A DNA stretch of 64,000 bases from Pseudomonadales bacterium (GTDB lineage: Bacteria > Pseudomonadota > Gammaproteobacteria > Pseudomonadales > Azotimanducaceae), in assembly GCA_041395945.1 (NCBI GenBank), contig JAWKZN010000002.1:936556-1000555 (forward strand), written 5' to 3'. Both the position numbers and the translations under genes were made by a program. This document shows positions 9,481-18,387 of the stretch, one piece after another (within the stretch, counting starts at the first letter, position 1; the number at the start of each line of letters is the position of its first letter). The notes beneath the pieces are model-generated. The model searched no databases. It was given only the letters and a program-made list of their open reading frames with translations, and was not told the origin of the DNA.

Positions 9481-10548
9481 ATGGACGAACGATCCCGCCT
9501 CACCCTGTTGCCTGGCGTTCTGGCACTCACAATCTGCCTGGCATCCCCTGCTCTGGCGGACACGGACTCCGCTGCACTGGATCCCTGTCTGCTTGCGGAA
9601 TTGCAGACTGCGATAACCATGGGTGCTGACGAACTCACGGTGGCTGAACTGCGACTGCGCTGCACACCACCACCGCCATCGCTTGCCGCAGATGCAGATG
9701 CAGATGCAGACAACCGGACTGCAGACAGCCCGATCAAAGAAACGGTCGTGGCAGTCGAAGAGGGTGCTTCCCTCAAGGACCAGATTGCGGCAGAACAACA
9801 GAGTCTCGACCGTTCCTACAGCCTCACCCCGCACTGGCCCAACTATCTGCTGGCCTACAGTTACAACCGGGAATTGAACAACTCGGGTGACGCCGCGATG
9901 AGTGATGGCGGCGTCGACCAGGAGGAAACCCTGCTGCAGGTCAGTGTGAAATTCCCCCTGTGGCGCGAGGTCCTGGGCACCAACAACGATCTGCTGTTCG
10001 CCTACACCAGCAAGTCCTGGTTCCAGGCTTACAACAACGCACTGTCGAAACCCTTCCGGGAAACCAACTACGAGCCCGAAGCCTTCTGGCGTCACTATGG
10101 GGGACCGAAACTGCTGGGGATCGAGGTGGCGGGCTGGGATCTCGGTTATCTGCACCAGTCCAACGGTCGCAGTGAACCGCTCTCGCGCAGCTGGGACCGG
10201 CTCAACGCCAGACTGGGCCTGATCCTGAATTCCAATCTCTCGGTGCTGCTGCGCGCCTGGTATCGGCTGCCGGAGAGCGACGATGACAATCCGGATATCA
10301 ACGACTACCTCGGATACGGGGATCTGCGCGCCATCTGGGCGCCGAACCGCAACACCTTCACGGCGATGTATCGTCCCGGCACGGAAAAAGACGCGGTCGA
10401 ACTGACCTGGAGCTATCCGATCAACGATCACTTCCGCATCTACGCACAGTATTTCCGCGGCTACGGCGAGAGCCTGATCGACTACGATCACAAGGTGGAG
10501 CGCTACGGCATCGGTTTCAGCATCAACGATTACCTGCAGGCCCGCTGA
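9481..10548 (+). CDS. pldA: Outer-membrane phospholipase A1 (OMPLA)
   Basis: 355 residues: a signal peptide ending near PALA, a low-complexity linker with DADADADN (hexanucleotide repeat near 9690-9710), then a 12-strand barrel domain. The catalytic segment is LHQSNGRSEPLSRSWDRL, with His225 and Ser227. The third triad position, Asn156 in E. coli (His+14), is Asp239 here. The enzyme is normally dormant in the outer membrane and hydrolyses phospholipids when asymmetry is lost. Its TGA overlaps the ATG of the next gene, so translation is probably coupled. Confidence 0.9.
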   Translation: MDERSRLTLLPGVLALTICLASPALADTDSAALDPCLLAELQTAITMGADELTVAELRLRCTPPPPSLAADADADADNRTADSPIKETVVAVEEGASLKDQIAAEQQSLDRSYSLTPHWPNYLLAYSYNRELNNSGDAAMSDGGVDQEETLLQVSVKFPLWREVLGTNNDLLFAYTSKSWFQAYNNALSKPFRETNYEPEAFWRHYGGPKLLGIEVAGWDLGYLHQSNGRSEPLSRSWDRLNARLGLILNSNLSVLLRAWYRLPESDDDNPDINDYLGYGDLRAIWAPNRNTFTAMYRPGTEKDAVELTWSYPINDHFRIYAQYFRGYGESLIDYDHKVERYGIGFSINDYLQAR

Positions 10549-12443
10549 TGAACTTATGCTCCGCAGCCGCCCTGCTGCTGTTCGCTCTCAGCGCGGTGCA
10601 GGTCACTGCCAGCAGCGCAGGTAACCGCGCGCTGGGCAAGTCGACGCTCATCCCAGATGCGGCCACCGCAACGACCACTGCGACGACACCAGCCACCGGG
10701 CAATCGATGGCAGCCCGCCGACCCAACATCCTGGTGATCATGGCCGAAGATCTGGGACCCCGGATCGGCGCTTTTGGCGACAGGTTGGCCAGCACACCGA
10801 ACATCGACCGTCTCGCCGCGACCGGGGTGCGGTTTCCCAACACCTTTACCGCCGCCGGTGTCTGCGCCCCGAGCCGTGCAGCGTTCATCACCGGCGTGCA
10901 CCAGAACACCCTGGGCGCGCAGCACATGCGCACCTCCACCTCTCCGCTAGGCGCCTATCTCGCCGTGCCGCCGCCGGAAGTGAAGGCTTTTCCGGAACTG
11001 CTGCGCGCGGTCGGCTACTACACCTTCACCGATCGCAAACTCGACTACCAGTTCAGCGGCATCTTCGCCGGCACCGGACCTGCCACCATCTGGGACGCAG
11101 AAGGGGTGGGCGCGCACTTTTCCGGCCGTGCCGCGGATCAGCCCTTTTTCGGCCTGCTCAATCTCTTCATCACCCATGAGAGTGCGACTTTTTCCAGCAG
11201 CCGCCTCGAGGCTGCCGGTGACACCGGCGGTGCGGCAGTGGCTCGCGCGGCCGAACAGGCCCGGGCGTCGCTGCCGGTCCGCACCGACCCGGATCAGGTG
11301 AGCGTGCCGCCTTATTACCCGGACACCCCGGAGGTGCGCGCCGAGATCGCCACCTTCTACGACAACGTCGCGCTCATGGATCTCGAAGTGGGACGCATAC
11401 TCGGCGATCTGGAAAACGCCGGTCTGCTGGATTCGACCATCGTGCTCTGGACCACCGACCATGGCGATGCATTACCCAGAGCCAAGCGGGAGCTGTTCGA
11501 CTCCGGCATCCGGGTGCCCCTGGTCGTGCACTGGCCCGTGCACCTGCGGCCCGCGGCTCGTGCACCCGGTTCGGTGGATGCGCGGCTGGTCAGTTTCGTG
11601 GATTTCGCACCCACACTCCTGGCATTTGCCGGTGTCGCACCGTCGCCCTTTCACCAGGGCGGCAACTTCCTGTCTGACCCACCGCGCCGCTATGTGTTCG
11701 CCGCCCGGGATCGGGTGGACGAACAGGTCGATCGTGTTCGCGCTGTCCGGGATGCACAGCACAAGTACCTGCGCTTCCATCTGCCCGGCACCCCAGGGGC
11801 CTATCCCATCGCCTATCGCGACAATCAGGTGATCATGCGCACCCTCTGGGATGAGCTCGCTGCTGGCCGGCTGACACCGACTCAGCGTCTCTGGTTCGAA
11901 CCGCGTCCACCCGAAGCCCTTTACGATCTGGCCCGCGACCCCCACGAAGTGAACAATCTCGCGGAGGATCCGGCCCATCGGCAGACCCTGGAGCGCATGC
12001 GCGCCGCCCTCGATGACTGGCAGCAGCGGGTGCCCGATCTCGGTGCCGGCGATGAGGCCGGTATGCGTGAGCGCTTCTGGCCCGGCGGGGTACAGCCGGT
12101 CACCCGGCCGCCCGAGCTCGAAGTCGAACCCGATCGGTCGCAGACCGATCTCGGGAACTCGACCACCGGCACCAGTACCACCGGCACCACTAGCGCCGGG
12201 ATCAATTCCACCGGGGCACCAGGTGGCTCCACCAGAATTCTGAGTGCGGCCTCCAGCACCCGGGGAGCGTCGCTGGCCTTCCGTCTGGAGGGCCAGCCCT
12301 GGCGCCTCTATACCAGGTCAATGGCGGCGCCGGCGGTCCCGGTGGAATTCAAAGCCGTGCGTTACGGCTACCGGGAAAGCGAGTCTGTGACCTACCGGCC
12401 CGGCCCGCCCGGGGCTGATCAACCCACTGCGCTTTCGCCCTGA
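10548..12443 (+). CDS. Exported sulfatase (formylglycine-dependent)
   Basis: 631 residues with a signal peptide. The alkaline-phosphatase-fold start PNILVIMAEDLGPRIG supplies metal ligands. The sulfatase signature is VCAPSRAAFITG, with Cys106 the residue converted to formylglycine (C-x-P-S-R type). Another metal site is TTDHGDALPR. It probably hydrolyses a sulfate ester in the periplasm or at the surface. A Thr/Gly/Ser-rich linker (residues ~540-560) precedes a small C-terminal segment. It overlaps pldA by 1 bp and converges on the LysR gene with a 25-bp 3' overlap. No formylglycine-generating enzyme is seen here. Confidence 0.9.
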   Translation: MNLCSAAALLLFALSAVQVTASSAGNRALGKSTLIPDAATATTTATTPATGQSMAARRPNILVIMAEDLGPRIGAFGDRLASTPNIDRLAATGVRFPNTFTAAGVCAPSRAAFITGVHQNTLGAQHMRTSTSPLGAYLAVPPPEVKAFPELLRAVGYYTFTDRKLDYQFSGIFAGTGPATIWDAEGVGAHFSGRAADQPFFGLLNLFITHESATFSSSRLEAAGDTGGAAVARAAEQARASLPVRTDPDQVSVPPYYPDTPEVRAEIATFYDNVALMDLEVGRILGDLENAGLLDSTIVLWTTDHGDALPRAKRELFDSGIRVPLVVHWPVHLRPAARAPGSVDARLVSFVDFAPTLLAFAGVAPSPFHQGGNFLSDPPRRYVFAARDRVDEQVDRVRAVRDAQHKYLRFHLPGTPGAYPIAYRDNQVIMRTLWDELAAGRLTPTQRLWFEPRPPEALYDLARDPHEVNNLAEDPAHRQTLERMRAALDDWQQRVPDLGAGDEAGMRERFWPGGVQPVTRPPELEVEPDRSQTDLGNSTTGTSTTGTTSAGINSTGAPGGSTRILSAASSTRGASLAFRLEGQPWRLYTRSMAAPAVPVEFKAVRYGYRESESVTYRPGPPGADQPTALSP

Positions 12444-13426
12444 TGAACGGCGCCGCCTGAAGCAACGATTACTGCGCCGGCCCCATTCCGGGTCGCGGCA
12501 CGGGCATCGGGTCCCGGAAGTTTTCCGCCGAAGCGGGCTTCCAGCCCGCTCGCCAGACATTCGAAGGTCATGCGCAGAAACTGCTGCTGACGCATGGCCG
12601 GTCGCGCCACCAGCCAGATTTCTGAATATACAGGCCCCGGGGCGTCCGCAAAGATCTTCCGCAGGCCGGGCCGGGCCTCGCCGAGATAGTCGGGAATACC
12701 GACCACGCCCCAGCCGAGCTCCGCCGCCTTGAGCTGGGCCCGCAGGCTGTCACTGCGAAAGCCGATCCGCTCGGATGGGATGGCCACGCCGAGTTGCTCG
12801 ACGGCCGCCGCGAAGCGCTGCTCCGAGGCACCATCCACAAACCAGTGCTCGTCCAGCCGATCGAAGTGCGGCGTGCCGTTGCGCTCGATGTAGGATTCCG
12901 CCACCCAGGCACCCAGAGGCAGGGCGCCAACCCGGCGACACACCAGCTCGCTGTGCACAGGCCGCACGTGGCGTATGGCGATATCTGCTTCCAGATCGAG
13001 GAGATTCAGCAGCTGGGGAGAGACTTCCACTTCGATCTGGCGCTCCCCGGCCGCCGGATCCTCGCGCAATGGCAGCAGAAGTTCAGGCACGAGATCGGCA
13101 AGCAGTTCCGACAGGGTGATCCGCACCCGGCCACCGGTGGTGGTCCGGGCCAGCTCGCTCACCGACTCGAAGGCGGCCGCCTGCCTGCGCATCTGTGCCG
13201 CCACCTCGGCGAGACGCTCACCCACATCGTTGATTTTCAGACCCTGACCGCCGCGCTCGAAAAGCACCACACCGAGCTGGGATTCGAGCTGCTGGATGTG
13301 CCGGGCCACCGTGGGGTGTGCAAAATTCAGCACCCGTGCCGCACCGGCGAGACTGCCCTGCTCCACCACCGCGACGAAGGTTCGCACCAGATTCCAATCC
13401 AGTTCCTGGCCGGACTCACCTCGCAT
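12419..13426 (-). CDS. LysR-family transcriptional regulator
   Basis: 335 residues: N-terminal winged helix (WNLVRTFVAVVEQGSLAGAA, then HPTVARHIQQLESQLGVVLF) and a LysR substrate-binding domain. The C-terminal tail beyond about residue 300 is Ala/Gly-rich and overlaps the sulfatase gene. It is divergent from the small exported-protein gene, with a palindrome between them that is the likely operator. The effector is unknown. ATG 13426 fits the usual short N-terminal lead. Confidence 0.9.
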   Translation of the reverse strand: MRGESGQELDWNLVRTFVAVVEQGSLAGAARVLNFAHPTVARHIQQLESQLGVVLFERGGQGLKINDVGERLAEVAAQMRRQAAAFESVSELARTTTGGRVRITLSELLADLVPELLLPLREDPAAGERQIEVEVSPQLLNLLDLEADIAIRHVRPVHSELVCRRVGALPLGAWVAESYIERNGTPHFDRLDEHWFVDGASEQRFAAAVEQLGVAIPSERIGFRSDSLRAQLKAAELGWGVVGIPDYLGEARPGLRKIFADAPGPVYSEIWLVARPAMRQQQFLRMTFECLASGLEARFGGKLPGPDARAATRNGAGAVIVASGGAVHQGESAVG

Positions 13427-13501
13427 AACCCGCTCCCGGGACCTGCACAATCAGGAGAGACCGGTTCTACGTTACTTTTATTCCCAGGTCAATGATCAAT
13501 T

Positions 13502-13516
13502 GTTACTTTAGGTAAC
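13502..13516. promoter_or_regulatory. Palindromic operator between LysR gene and small exported gene
   Basis: Perfect inverted repeat GTTAC-N5-GTAAC, with a further GTTACTTTTA half-site at 13471. Its place in a divergent LysR intergenic region makes it the likely binding site for that regulator; this is inference. Confidence 0.5.
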
Positions 13517-13539
13517 ACCATCAAGCAGGAATTTCGATC

Positions 13540-13887
13540 ATGACCAAGCCCCTCCTCGTCGTCGCCGCCTTCGCATCCACCTTGTCCCTGTCGGCCTTTG
13601 CTGCGGCACCGAGCAGCCCCAGCGAGTATCGCGGCTACAGCGCCTGCCTCGCCAGCGTGCCGAAGCAGTTCGAGACCCTGACCCCAACCCGCGACTATTA
13701 CCTCAGCCGCACGGCCGAGGGCCGCACCTACTACATCAACGCCAGGCACTGGCACGACGGTGAGTGGGTGAGCGTCGGCCTGCGCTGCGATACCACGGTA
13801 AGCGGCCGGGAAGTGCTCTCCAGCACCGTCACCGCCAATCGCTTCGCGATTGCCGATCGTCGCAGCGTGCAGGTCGCAAGCCAGTAA
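13540..13887 (+). CDS. Small exported protein of unknown function
   Basis: 115 residues with a clear signal peptide (LLVVAAFASTLSLSAFA-AAP). The mature part has two Cys residues (YSACLASV and LRCDTT) that could form a disulfide, and several Tyr/Arg-rich strands. No family recognised. It is divergent from the LysR gene and probably controlled by it. A strong terminator follows. Confidence 0.7.
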   Translation: MTKPLLVVAAFASTLSLSAFAAAPSSPSEYRGYSACLASVPKQFETLTPTRDYYLSRTAEGRTYYINARHWHDGEWVSVGLRCDTTVSGREVLSSTVTANRFAIADRRSVQVASQ

Positions 13888-14019
13888 TCGGCCCCGGCGT
13901 CCCGGTCTGAGTCCGGATCCAGACGGCCGTGGTCGGGACCGGAGGCGGCCCCCGACCCGGCCGGCAACCCTCGGCACAACGACAGTGGCACCCCTCCGCG
14001 GCTGTCGTTGGCCACTCTA

Positions 14020-14055
14020 ACCGTCCTGAGGCAACCGTCTCAGGACGGTCTTTTT
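14020..14055 (+). terminator. Rho-independent terminator
   Basis: Perfect 11-bp stem ACCGTCCTGAG/CTCAGGACGGT followed by CTTTTT. A second inverted repeat (CAACGACAG/CTGTCGTTG, 13977-14010) lies just before it. Together they end the transcript of the small exported-protein gene. Confidence 0.85.
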
Positions 14056-14079
14056 GGATATTTCAGAGAAAGTGATTGC

Positions 14080-14985
14080 TCACTTTCCACGCTTCAGTAC
14101 TCCGTAGGGAAGCAGTCGTGGGACCCGTTCGCAATAGCGGTCATAACCACGCTTGTCTGCCAGCAGCTTGCCTTCGATCATCGGGATGCTGATCCCGAGG
14201 AACAGTCCCGTCATCGCCAGGGCACCGGCGAACGTCCAGACCAGCGACCCGCCCGCCGCCCAGCCGAACAGCCCCAGAGCGACCCAGAAGCCAATCTCCC
14301 CCAGGTAGTTGGGGTGCCGGCACCAGGCCCAGACCCCGTCCTGAAGCAGACGGCCCGAAGTCTCACCCCCAGCCGCTGCTGCGCCTGCCCGGAAACGGTG
14401 CAACTGCAGATCCGCCCGGGTTTCCAGCGCCAGCGCCCCGAGCCCGACCGACAGCGCAATGAGGTCCACCGGGTTGAGCGGCCCGCCGGCGCCGGCCAGC
14501 ACGACATACAGGGGCAGACAGCCGACAAACACCAGCACCGTGGGAAAGCCATGAATACCCAGCAGGCTGACCAGCCCGTACCAGCGACCCGTCTGCTGCT
14601 GCAGATTCCGGTAACGCCAGTCTTCGTGGGGCAGCCCCTGCCAGCCCTGAGCCCAGTTGAGTGTCAGACGCACCGACCACAGCCCCACCAGCCCGAGCGC
14701 AAGCAGCACCCGGGCATCCAGCGGAAACCCGACAAGCCCCCACCAGTAGAGGCCGATCACCGGCGGCGCCACACTCCAGTAAGGGTCATAGAAACTGGCG
14801 TTGCGGAATGCCAGGCTCCAGGCGAACACCACTGCCGTGGCCATCAGATCGGCCACGGCGACGACGAACAGACCCGGCGGCCAGCCCGCCGGACCGGCCT
14901 CCGGGGACAGCAGCACCACTACCGCCGCTGCCACCAACAGTGCGCTTAAATAGGCAGCGGTAACCAGAGTGAGTGCCCACTTCAC
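14080..14985 (-). CDS. DUF1295 membrane protein (steroid 5-alpha-reductase/ICMT-like fold)
   Basis: 301 residues with about seven hydrophobic helices. The C-terminal part VWAWCRHPNYLGEIGFW plus GYDRYCERVPRLLPY is the signature of the DUF1295 and isoprenylcysteine-methyltransferase-like superfamily, in which related enzymes use NADPH or AdoMet in the membrane. Substrate unknown. It lies 6 bp after the binding-protein gene on the same strand, so it may be transcribed with the importer. Confidence 0.82.
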   Translation of the reverse strand: MKWALTLVTAAYLSALLVAAAVVVLLSPEAGPAGWPPGLFVVAVADLMATAVVFAWSLAFRNASFYDPYWSVAPPVIGLYWWGLVGFPLDARVLLALGLVGLWSVRLTLNWAQGWQGLPHEDWRYRNLQQQTGRWYGLVSLLGIHGFPTVLVFVGCLPLYVVLAGAGGPLNPVDLIALSVGLGALALETRADLQLHRFRAGAAAAGGETSGRLLQDGVWAWCRHPNYLGEIGFWVALGLFGWAAGGSLVWTFAGALAMTGLFLGISIPMIEGKLLADKRGYDRYCERVPRLLPYGVLKRGK

Positions 14986-14991
14986 AACCGC

Positions 14992-16761
14992 CTAGCGCAC
15001 CCGACCTTCGCGCCAGGCAGCGATCAGCGCAGCGTAAGGCACCGTTTCGCCCCGGGGTTTTTCATCCGCCAGTTTCGGCTTCGGGGCCCCCGGACGGGCC
15101 AGCCACTCGGCCGGATCCATGGGTTCGTTGAGCAGCGGACCGCAATCACCCTGGATGCCCGCCCGCTGCAGGCGCTCGAGCACCCGGTCCTGCTGCTCGG
15201 CGAGGGTGTCCATCGCCGCCTGGGGCGTCACCGCACCGCTGACCGCGTTGGCCACATTGGGCCACCACAGCTGGGCCAGCTTCGGATAGTCGGGCACGTT
15301 GGTGCCGGTCGGTGTCCAGGCCGTGCGCGCCGGGGAGCGGTAGAACTCCACCAGCCCCCCAAGTCGCGGGGCGATCTCGGTCATGGCCGCCGAGGCGAGA
15401 TCCGATTCCCGGATGGGGGTGAGACCCACCAGCGTCTTCTTCAGTGACACGGTCTTCGAAACCACGAACTGGGCATACAGCCAGGCGGCCTTGCGCCGGT
15501 CCAGCGGCGTGCTCTTGAGCAGCGTCCAGGCACCGGCGTCCTGATAACCGAGCTTCATACCTTCAGACCAGTAGGGTCCATGGGGGGAGGGCGCCATGCG
15601 CCATTTCGGGGTACCGTCGTCGTTCACCACCGCCAGGCCCGGCTGGATCATGTCCGCGGTAAAGGTCGTGTACCAGAAGATCTGCTGGGCGATGTGGCCC
15701 TGGGCGGGCACCGGACCGGCTTCCGAAAAGGTCATGCCGGACGCCTCCGGTGGCGCGTAGGCCTTCAGCCAGTCCATGTATTTGGTCAGCGCATAAACGG
15801 CGGCCGGACCGTTGGTGGCGCCCCCCCGGGAGACGGAAGAGCCCACCGGCCGGCAGCCTTCGACCCGGATACCCCACTCGTCCACCGGCACCCCATTGGG
15901 GATGCCCGCGTCTCCCGCCCCCGCCATCGACAGCCAGGCGTCGGTAAAACGCCAGCCCAGCGACGGGTCTTTCTTGCCGTAGTCCATGTGACCGTAGACG
16001 CGCGCACCGTCCAGCTCCTTCACATGCACACTGAAGAACTCGGCGATGTCCTCGTAAGCGGACCAGTTCACCGGCACCCCCAGCTCGTAGCCGTAGATCT
16101 CCCTGAAGCGCGCCTGCAGCTCCGGTCGTTCGAACCAGTCCTGGCGGAACCAGTAGAGGTTGGCGAACTGCTGATCGGGCAGCTGATAGAGCTTGCCGTC
16201 CGGGCCGGTGGTGAAGGAGCGGCCGATGAAGTCCTCCACATCCAGCGTCGGTGACGTGACATCCGCACCTTCACCCGCCATGAAATCGGACAATGGCACC
16301 ACATAACCGTAGCGGGCGTGGGTACCGATCAGATCCGAATCGTTCACGTAAGCGTCGTAGACGTTCTGGCCGGACTGCATCTGGGTCTGCAGTTTCTCGA
16401 TCACATCCCCTTCCTGGATGAGATCGTGGGTCACCGTGATACCGGTGATCTCGGCAAATGCCTTGGCCAGTACTTCGGATTCGTATTCGTGGGTGGTCAG
16501 GGTCTCGGACACCACGCTGATGCGCATGCCGCGGAAGGGCTCGGCCGCTTTCGTGAACCAGGCCAGTTCCGCAAGCTGGGCGCTCCGGTCCAGCGTGGAG
16601 GGTTGAAACTCACTCACCCAGCGCTCGGCGCTGGCGGAGAAATCCATCCCTCCGCTGCCGGCGGAAGCTGCCCGTTTTTCTCCGGTGCTGGATTCCGATG
16701 CCTGCTCGGCGCCACAACCGGCAACCAGCAGCATCACCCCTGCCATCCAGAATCGCATCAT
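14992..16761 (-). CDS. Glycerol-type ABC importer substrate-binding lipoprotein (GlpV-like)
   Basis: About 590 residues with a lipoprotein signal (MLLVAGC, Cys near residue 16). The body is a large family-1 extracellular solute-binding protein (Trp-rich, e.g. LYWFRQDWF, GYQDAGAWTLL). Order and partners (two ATPases, two permeases, DUF2160 protein, binding protein) match the GlpSTPQUV glycerol importer described in Rhizobium leguminosarum, so glycerol is the likely ligand. This is inference from synteny. ATG 16761 is chosen because it gives a normal-length signal; an in-frame ATG exists at 16791. A 546-bp gap with an inverted-repeat element separates it from the preceding operon gene. Confidence 0.82.
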   Translation of the reverse strand: MMRFWMAGVMLLVAGCGAEQASESSTGEKRAASAGSGGMDFSASAERWVSEFQPSTLDRSAQLAELAWFTKAAEPFRGMRISVVSETLTTHEYESEVLAKAFAEITGITVTHDLIQEGDVIEKLQTQMQSGQNVYDAYVNDSDLIGTHARYGYVVPLSDFMAGEGADVTSPTLDVEDFIGRSFTTGPDGKLYQLPDQQFANLYWFRQDWFERPELQARFREIYGYELGVPVNWSAYEDIAEFFSVHVKELDGARVYGHMDYGKKDPSLGWRFTDAWLSMAGAGDAGIPNGVPVDEWGIRVEGCRPVGSSVSRGGATNGPAAVYALTKYMDWLKAYAPPEASGMTFSEAGPVPAQGHIAQQIFWYTTFTADMIQPGLAVVNDDGTPKWRMAPSPHGPYWSEGMKLGYQDAGAWTLLKSTPLDRRKAAWLYAQFVVSKTVSLKKTLVGLTPIRESDLASAAMTEIAPRLGGLVEFYRSPARTAWTPTGTNVPDYPKLAQLWWPNVANAVSGAVTPQAAMDTLAEQQDRVLERLQRAGIQGDCGPLLNEPMDPAEWLARPGAPKPKLADEKPRGETVPYAALIAAWREGRVR

Positions 16762-17036
16762 CACCGCTCCCGTCTTGGATATGAGCGGCAATGAAACCCT
16801 GTTGATGGCGGCGCTTCAAGGCAAACCCCCGATGTCTTCGCCGAAGGTTCCGGGGCGGGTTGCCGGGTCTTCGGTAGATTCTCGCATCAGTCATCGATGC
16901 ACGGCTGGAACCGCGGCCGTTCGGCTGGGCCTGTTTTCGGAGTGTGCCGAGACTCGACCGTCGAGCAGCAGCACCAGACGTGATTCGTGAGGAACCCAGA
17001 CCCCACAGATCGGACTCCCCAAAACTTCTCCGAGTG

Positions 17037-17272
17037 TCGGCGATGTGCACTGCCAAGAATCTCGGAAAGGTTCACATGGCGTGGGCGAGGACGGGTACTC
17101 CCGGGCCGTGTAGCGAGGCCGAGTGCGGCTAGTTGACTCGCGGGCTTCCCGCGAGGCAAATCGCCAAGCGAGGGCACAGCGGAGCTGCCGAGCGAGGCCC
17201 GGGAGTACCCGTCCTCGACCACGCACTGATCAACCTCTCTCCGATTTCATTGGCAGAGTTCTTCACGCCGAC
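17037..17272. repeat. Large inverted repeat, MITE-like
   Basis: Two 29-bp arms, 17079-17107 and 17196-17224, are inverted copies with one mismatch (core GGACGGGTACTCCCGGGCC). Weaker pairing extends outward to about 17037 and 17272 (GTCGGCG/CGCCGAC at the ends). No convincing gene lies inside. It splits the importer operon and could be a palindromic repeat, an attenuator, or a miniature mobile element. Confidence 0.7.
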
Positions 17273-17308
17273 CCGCAATCGCAGATAGGTTACGGGGTGA
17301 TGAAGCCA

Positions 17309-17581
17309 TCACCCCCACCGCATCACCACCCCGAGCAGCACCACAGCGACCACACTGGCAATCCACACCGGCCCATCCGAAACCGCCAGCCACCCTATGT
17401 GCACGAATGCGCTCGCGAGCAGGCTGATGAAAAAGCGATCTCCGGGGGTGGTCTGCATCGGCAGCCAGCCGCGCCGGGGCGGGGAGGGTGCGCGCAGCTG
17501 CCACAGGGTCATCGCAGCAAGCGCGCAACCGATGCCGATGAAAAACAGGGTCGTCGGCAGGGTCCAGGCCATCCAGCTCAT
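17309..17581 (-). CDS. DUF2160 membrane protein of glycerol ABC importer (GlpU-like)
   Basis: 90 residues, three hydrophobic segments, starting MSWMAWTLPTTLFFIG and ending MRWG. DUF2160 proteins are found almost only in glycerol/sugar-alcohol importer operons beside the second permease, as here; their role is unknown. The ATG overlaps the permease stop (ATGA), indicating translational coupling. Confidence 0.8.
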   Translation of the reverse strand: MSWMAWTLPTTLFFIGIGCALAAMTLWQLRAPSPPRRGWLPMQTTPGDRFFISLLASAFVHIGWLAVSDGPVWIASVVAVVLLGVVMRWG

Positions 17582-18387
17582 CACACCCGCCCCAGCGCGA
17601 AGCCTTTGATCAGATGCCGGCGCACAAACCACACCACAGCCACACCCGGCAGTATCGTCAGCACACCCGCCGCGGCCAGCACACCCCAGTCCATACCCGA
17701 TGCACTCACTGTTCGGGTCATCACCACCACGATCGGCTTCGCTTCGCTGCCGGTCAGGGTGCGCGCCAGCAGCAGTTCCACCCAGCTGAACATGAAGCAG
17801 AAGAACACGGTCACCCCGATACCACTGCGCACCGTCGGCAGAAACAGGCGGAAGAAGAAGTAGGGCAGACTGTGACCGTCGATGCGCGCCATCTCATCCA
17901 GCGAACGCGGCACCGCCGACATGAAACCTTCGAGGATCCACACTGCCAGCGGCACGGTGAACAGACAGTGGGCGAGGGCGACCGCCAGCGGTGTATCGAA
18001 CAGGCCGATGGCGGAGTAGAGCTGGAAGAAGGGCAACAGAAACACCGCCGGTGGCGCCATGCGGTTCGACAGCAGCCAGAAGAACAGATGTTTGTCGCCG
18101 AGAAAGCGGTAGCGCGAGAATGCATACGCCGCCGGCAGGGCCACACTGATCGAGATCAGCGTGTTGAGCACCACGTAGCTGAGTGAGTTGGCAAAACCCT
18201 GGTACCACACCGGGTTGGTGAAGATCTCCCGATAGTTGGCCAGGGTATCCCAGGGGGTGAGCGACGCGCCGGCCACGATCTGTGCATTGCTGGTAAACGA
18301 CAGGCTCAGCAGCCAGTAGATGGGCAGCGCCAGATAGATACCATACAGATACAACACCCAGCGGGCCTGCCCGGCCGCCCGGCTCAT
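17581..18387 (-). CDS. ABC importer permease (GlpQ-like)
   Basis: 268 residues with six hydrophobic segments and the binding-protein-dependent permease loop EGFMSAVPRSLDEMARIDG (EAA motif), which docks on the ATPases. It forms the membrane channel with the neighbouring permease. Start and stop overlap both neighbours by 4 bp or less, so it is tightly coupled in the operon. Confidence 0.88.
   Translation of the reverse strand: MSRAAGQARWVLYLYGIYLALPIYWLLSLSFTSNAQIVAGASLTPWDTLANYREIFTNPVWYQGFANSLSYVVLNTLISISVALPAAYAFSRYRFLGDKHLFFWLLSNRMAPPAVFLLPFFQLYSAIGLFDTPLAVALAHCLFTVPLAVWILEGFMSAVPRSLDEMARIDGHSLPYFFFRLFLPTVRSGIGVTVFFCFMFSWVELLLARTLTGSEAKPIVVVMTRTVSASGMDWGVLAAAGVLTILPGVAVVWFVRRHLIKGFALGRV

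Noticed and set aside
16891..17226. Two overlapping 111-residue minus-strand frames in the importer gap
   Set aside because: They are read through the large inverted repeat and are Arg/Ser-rich without motifs.
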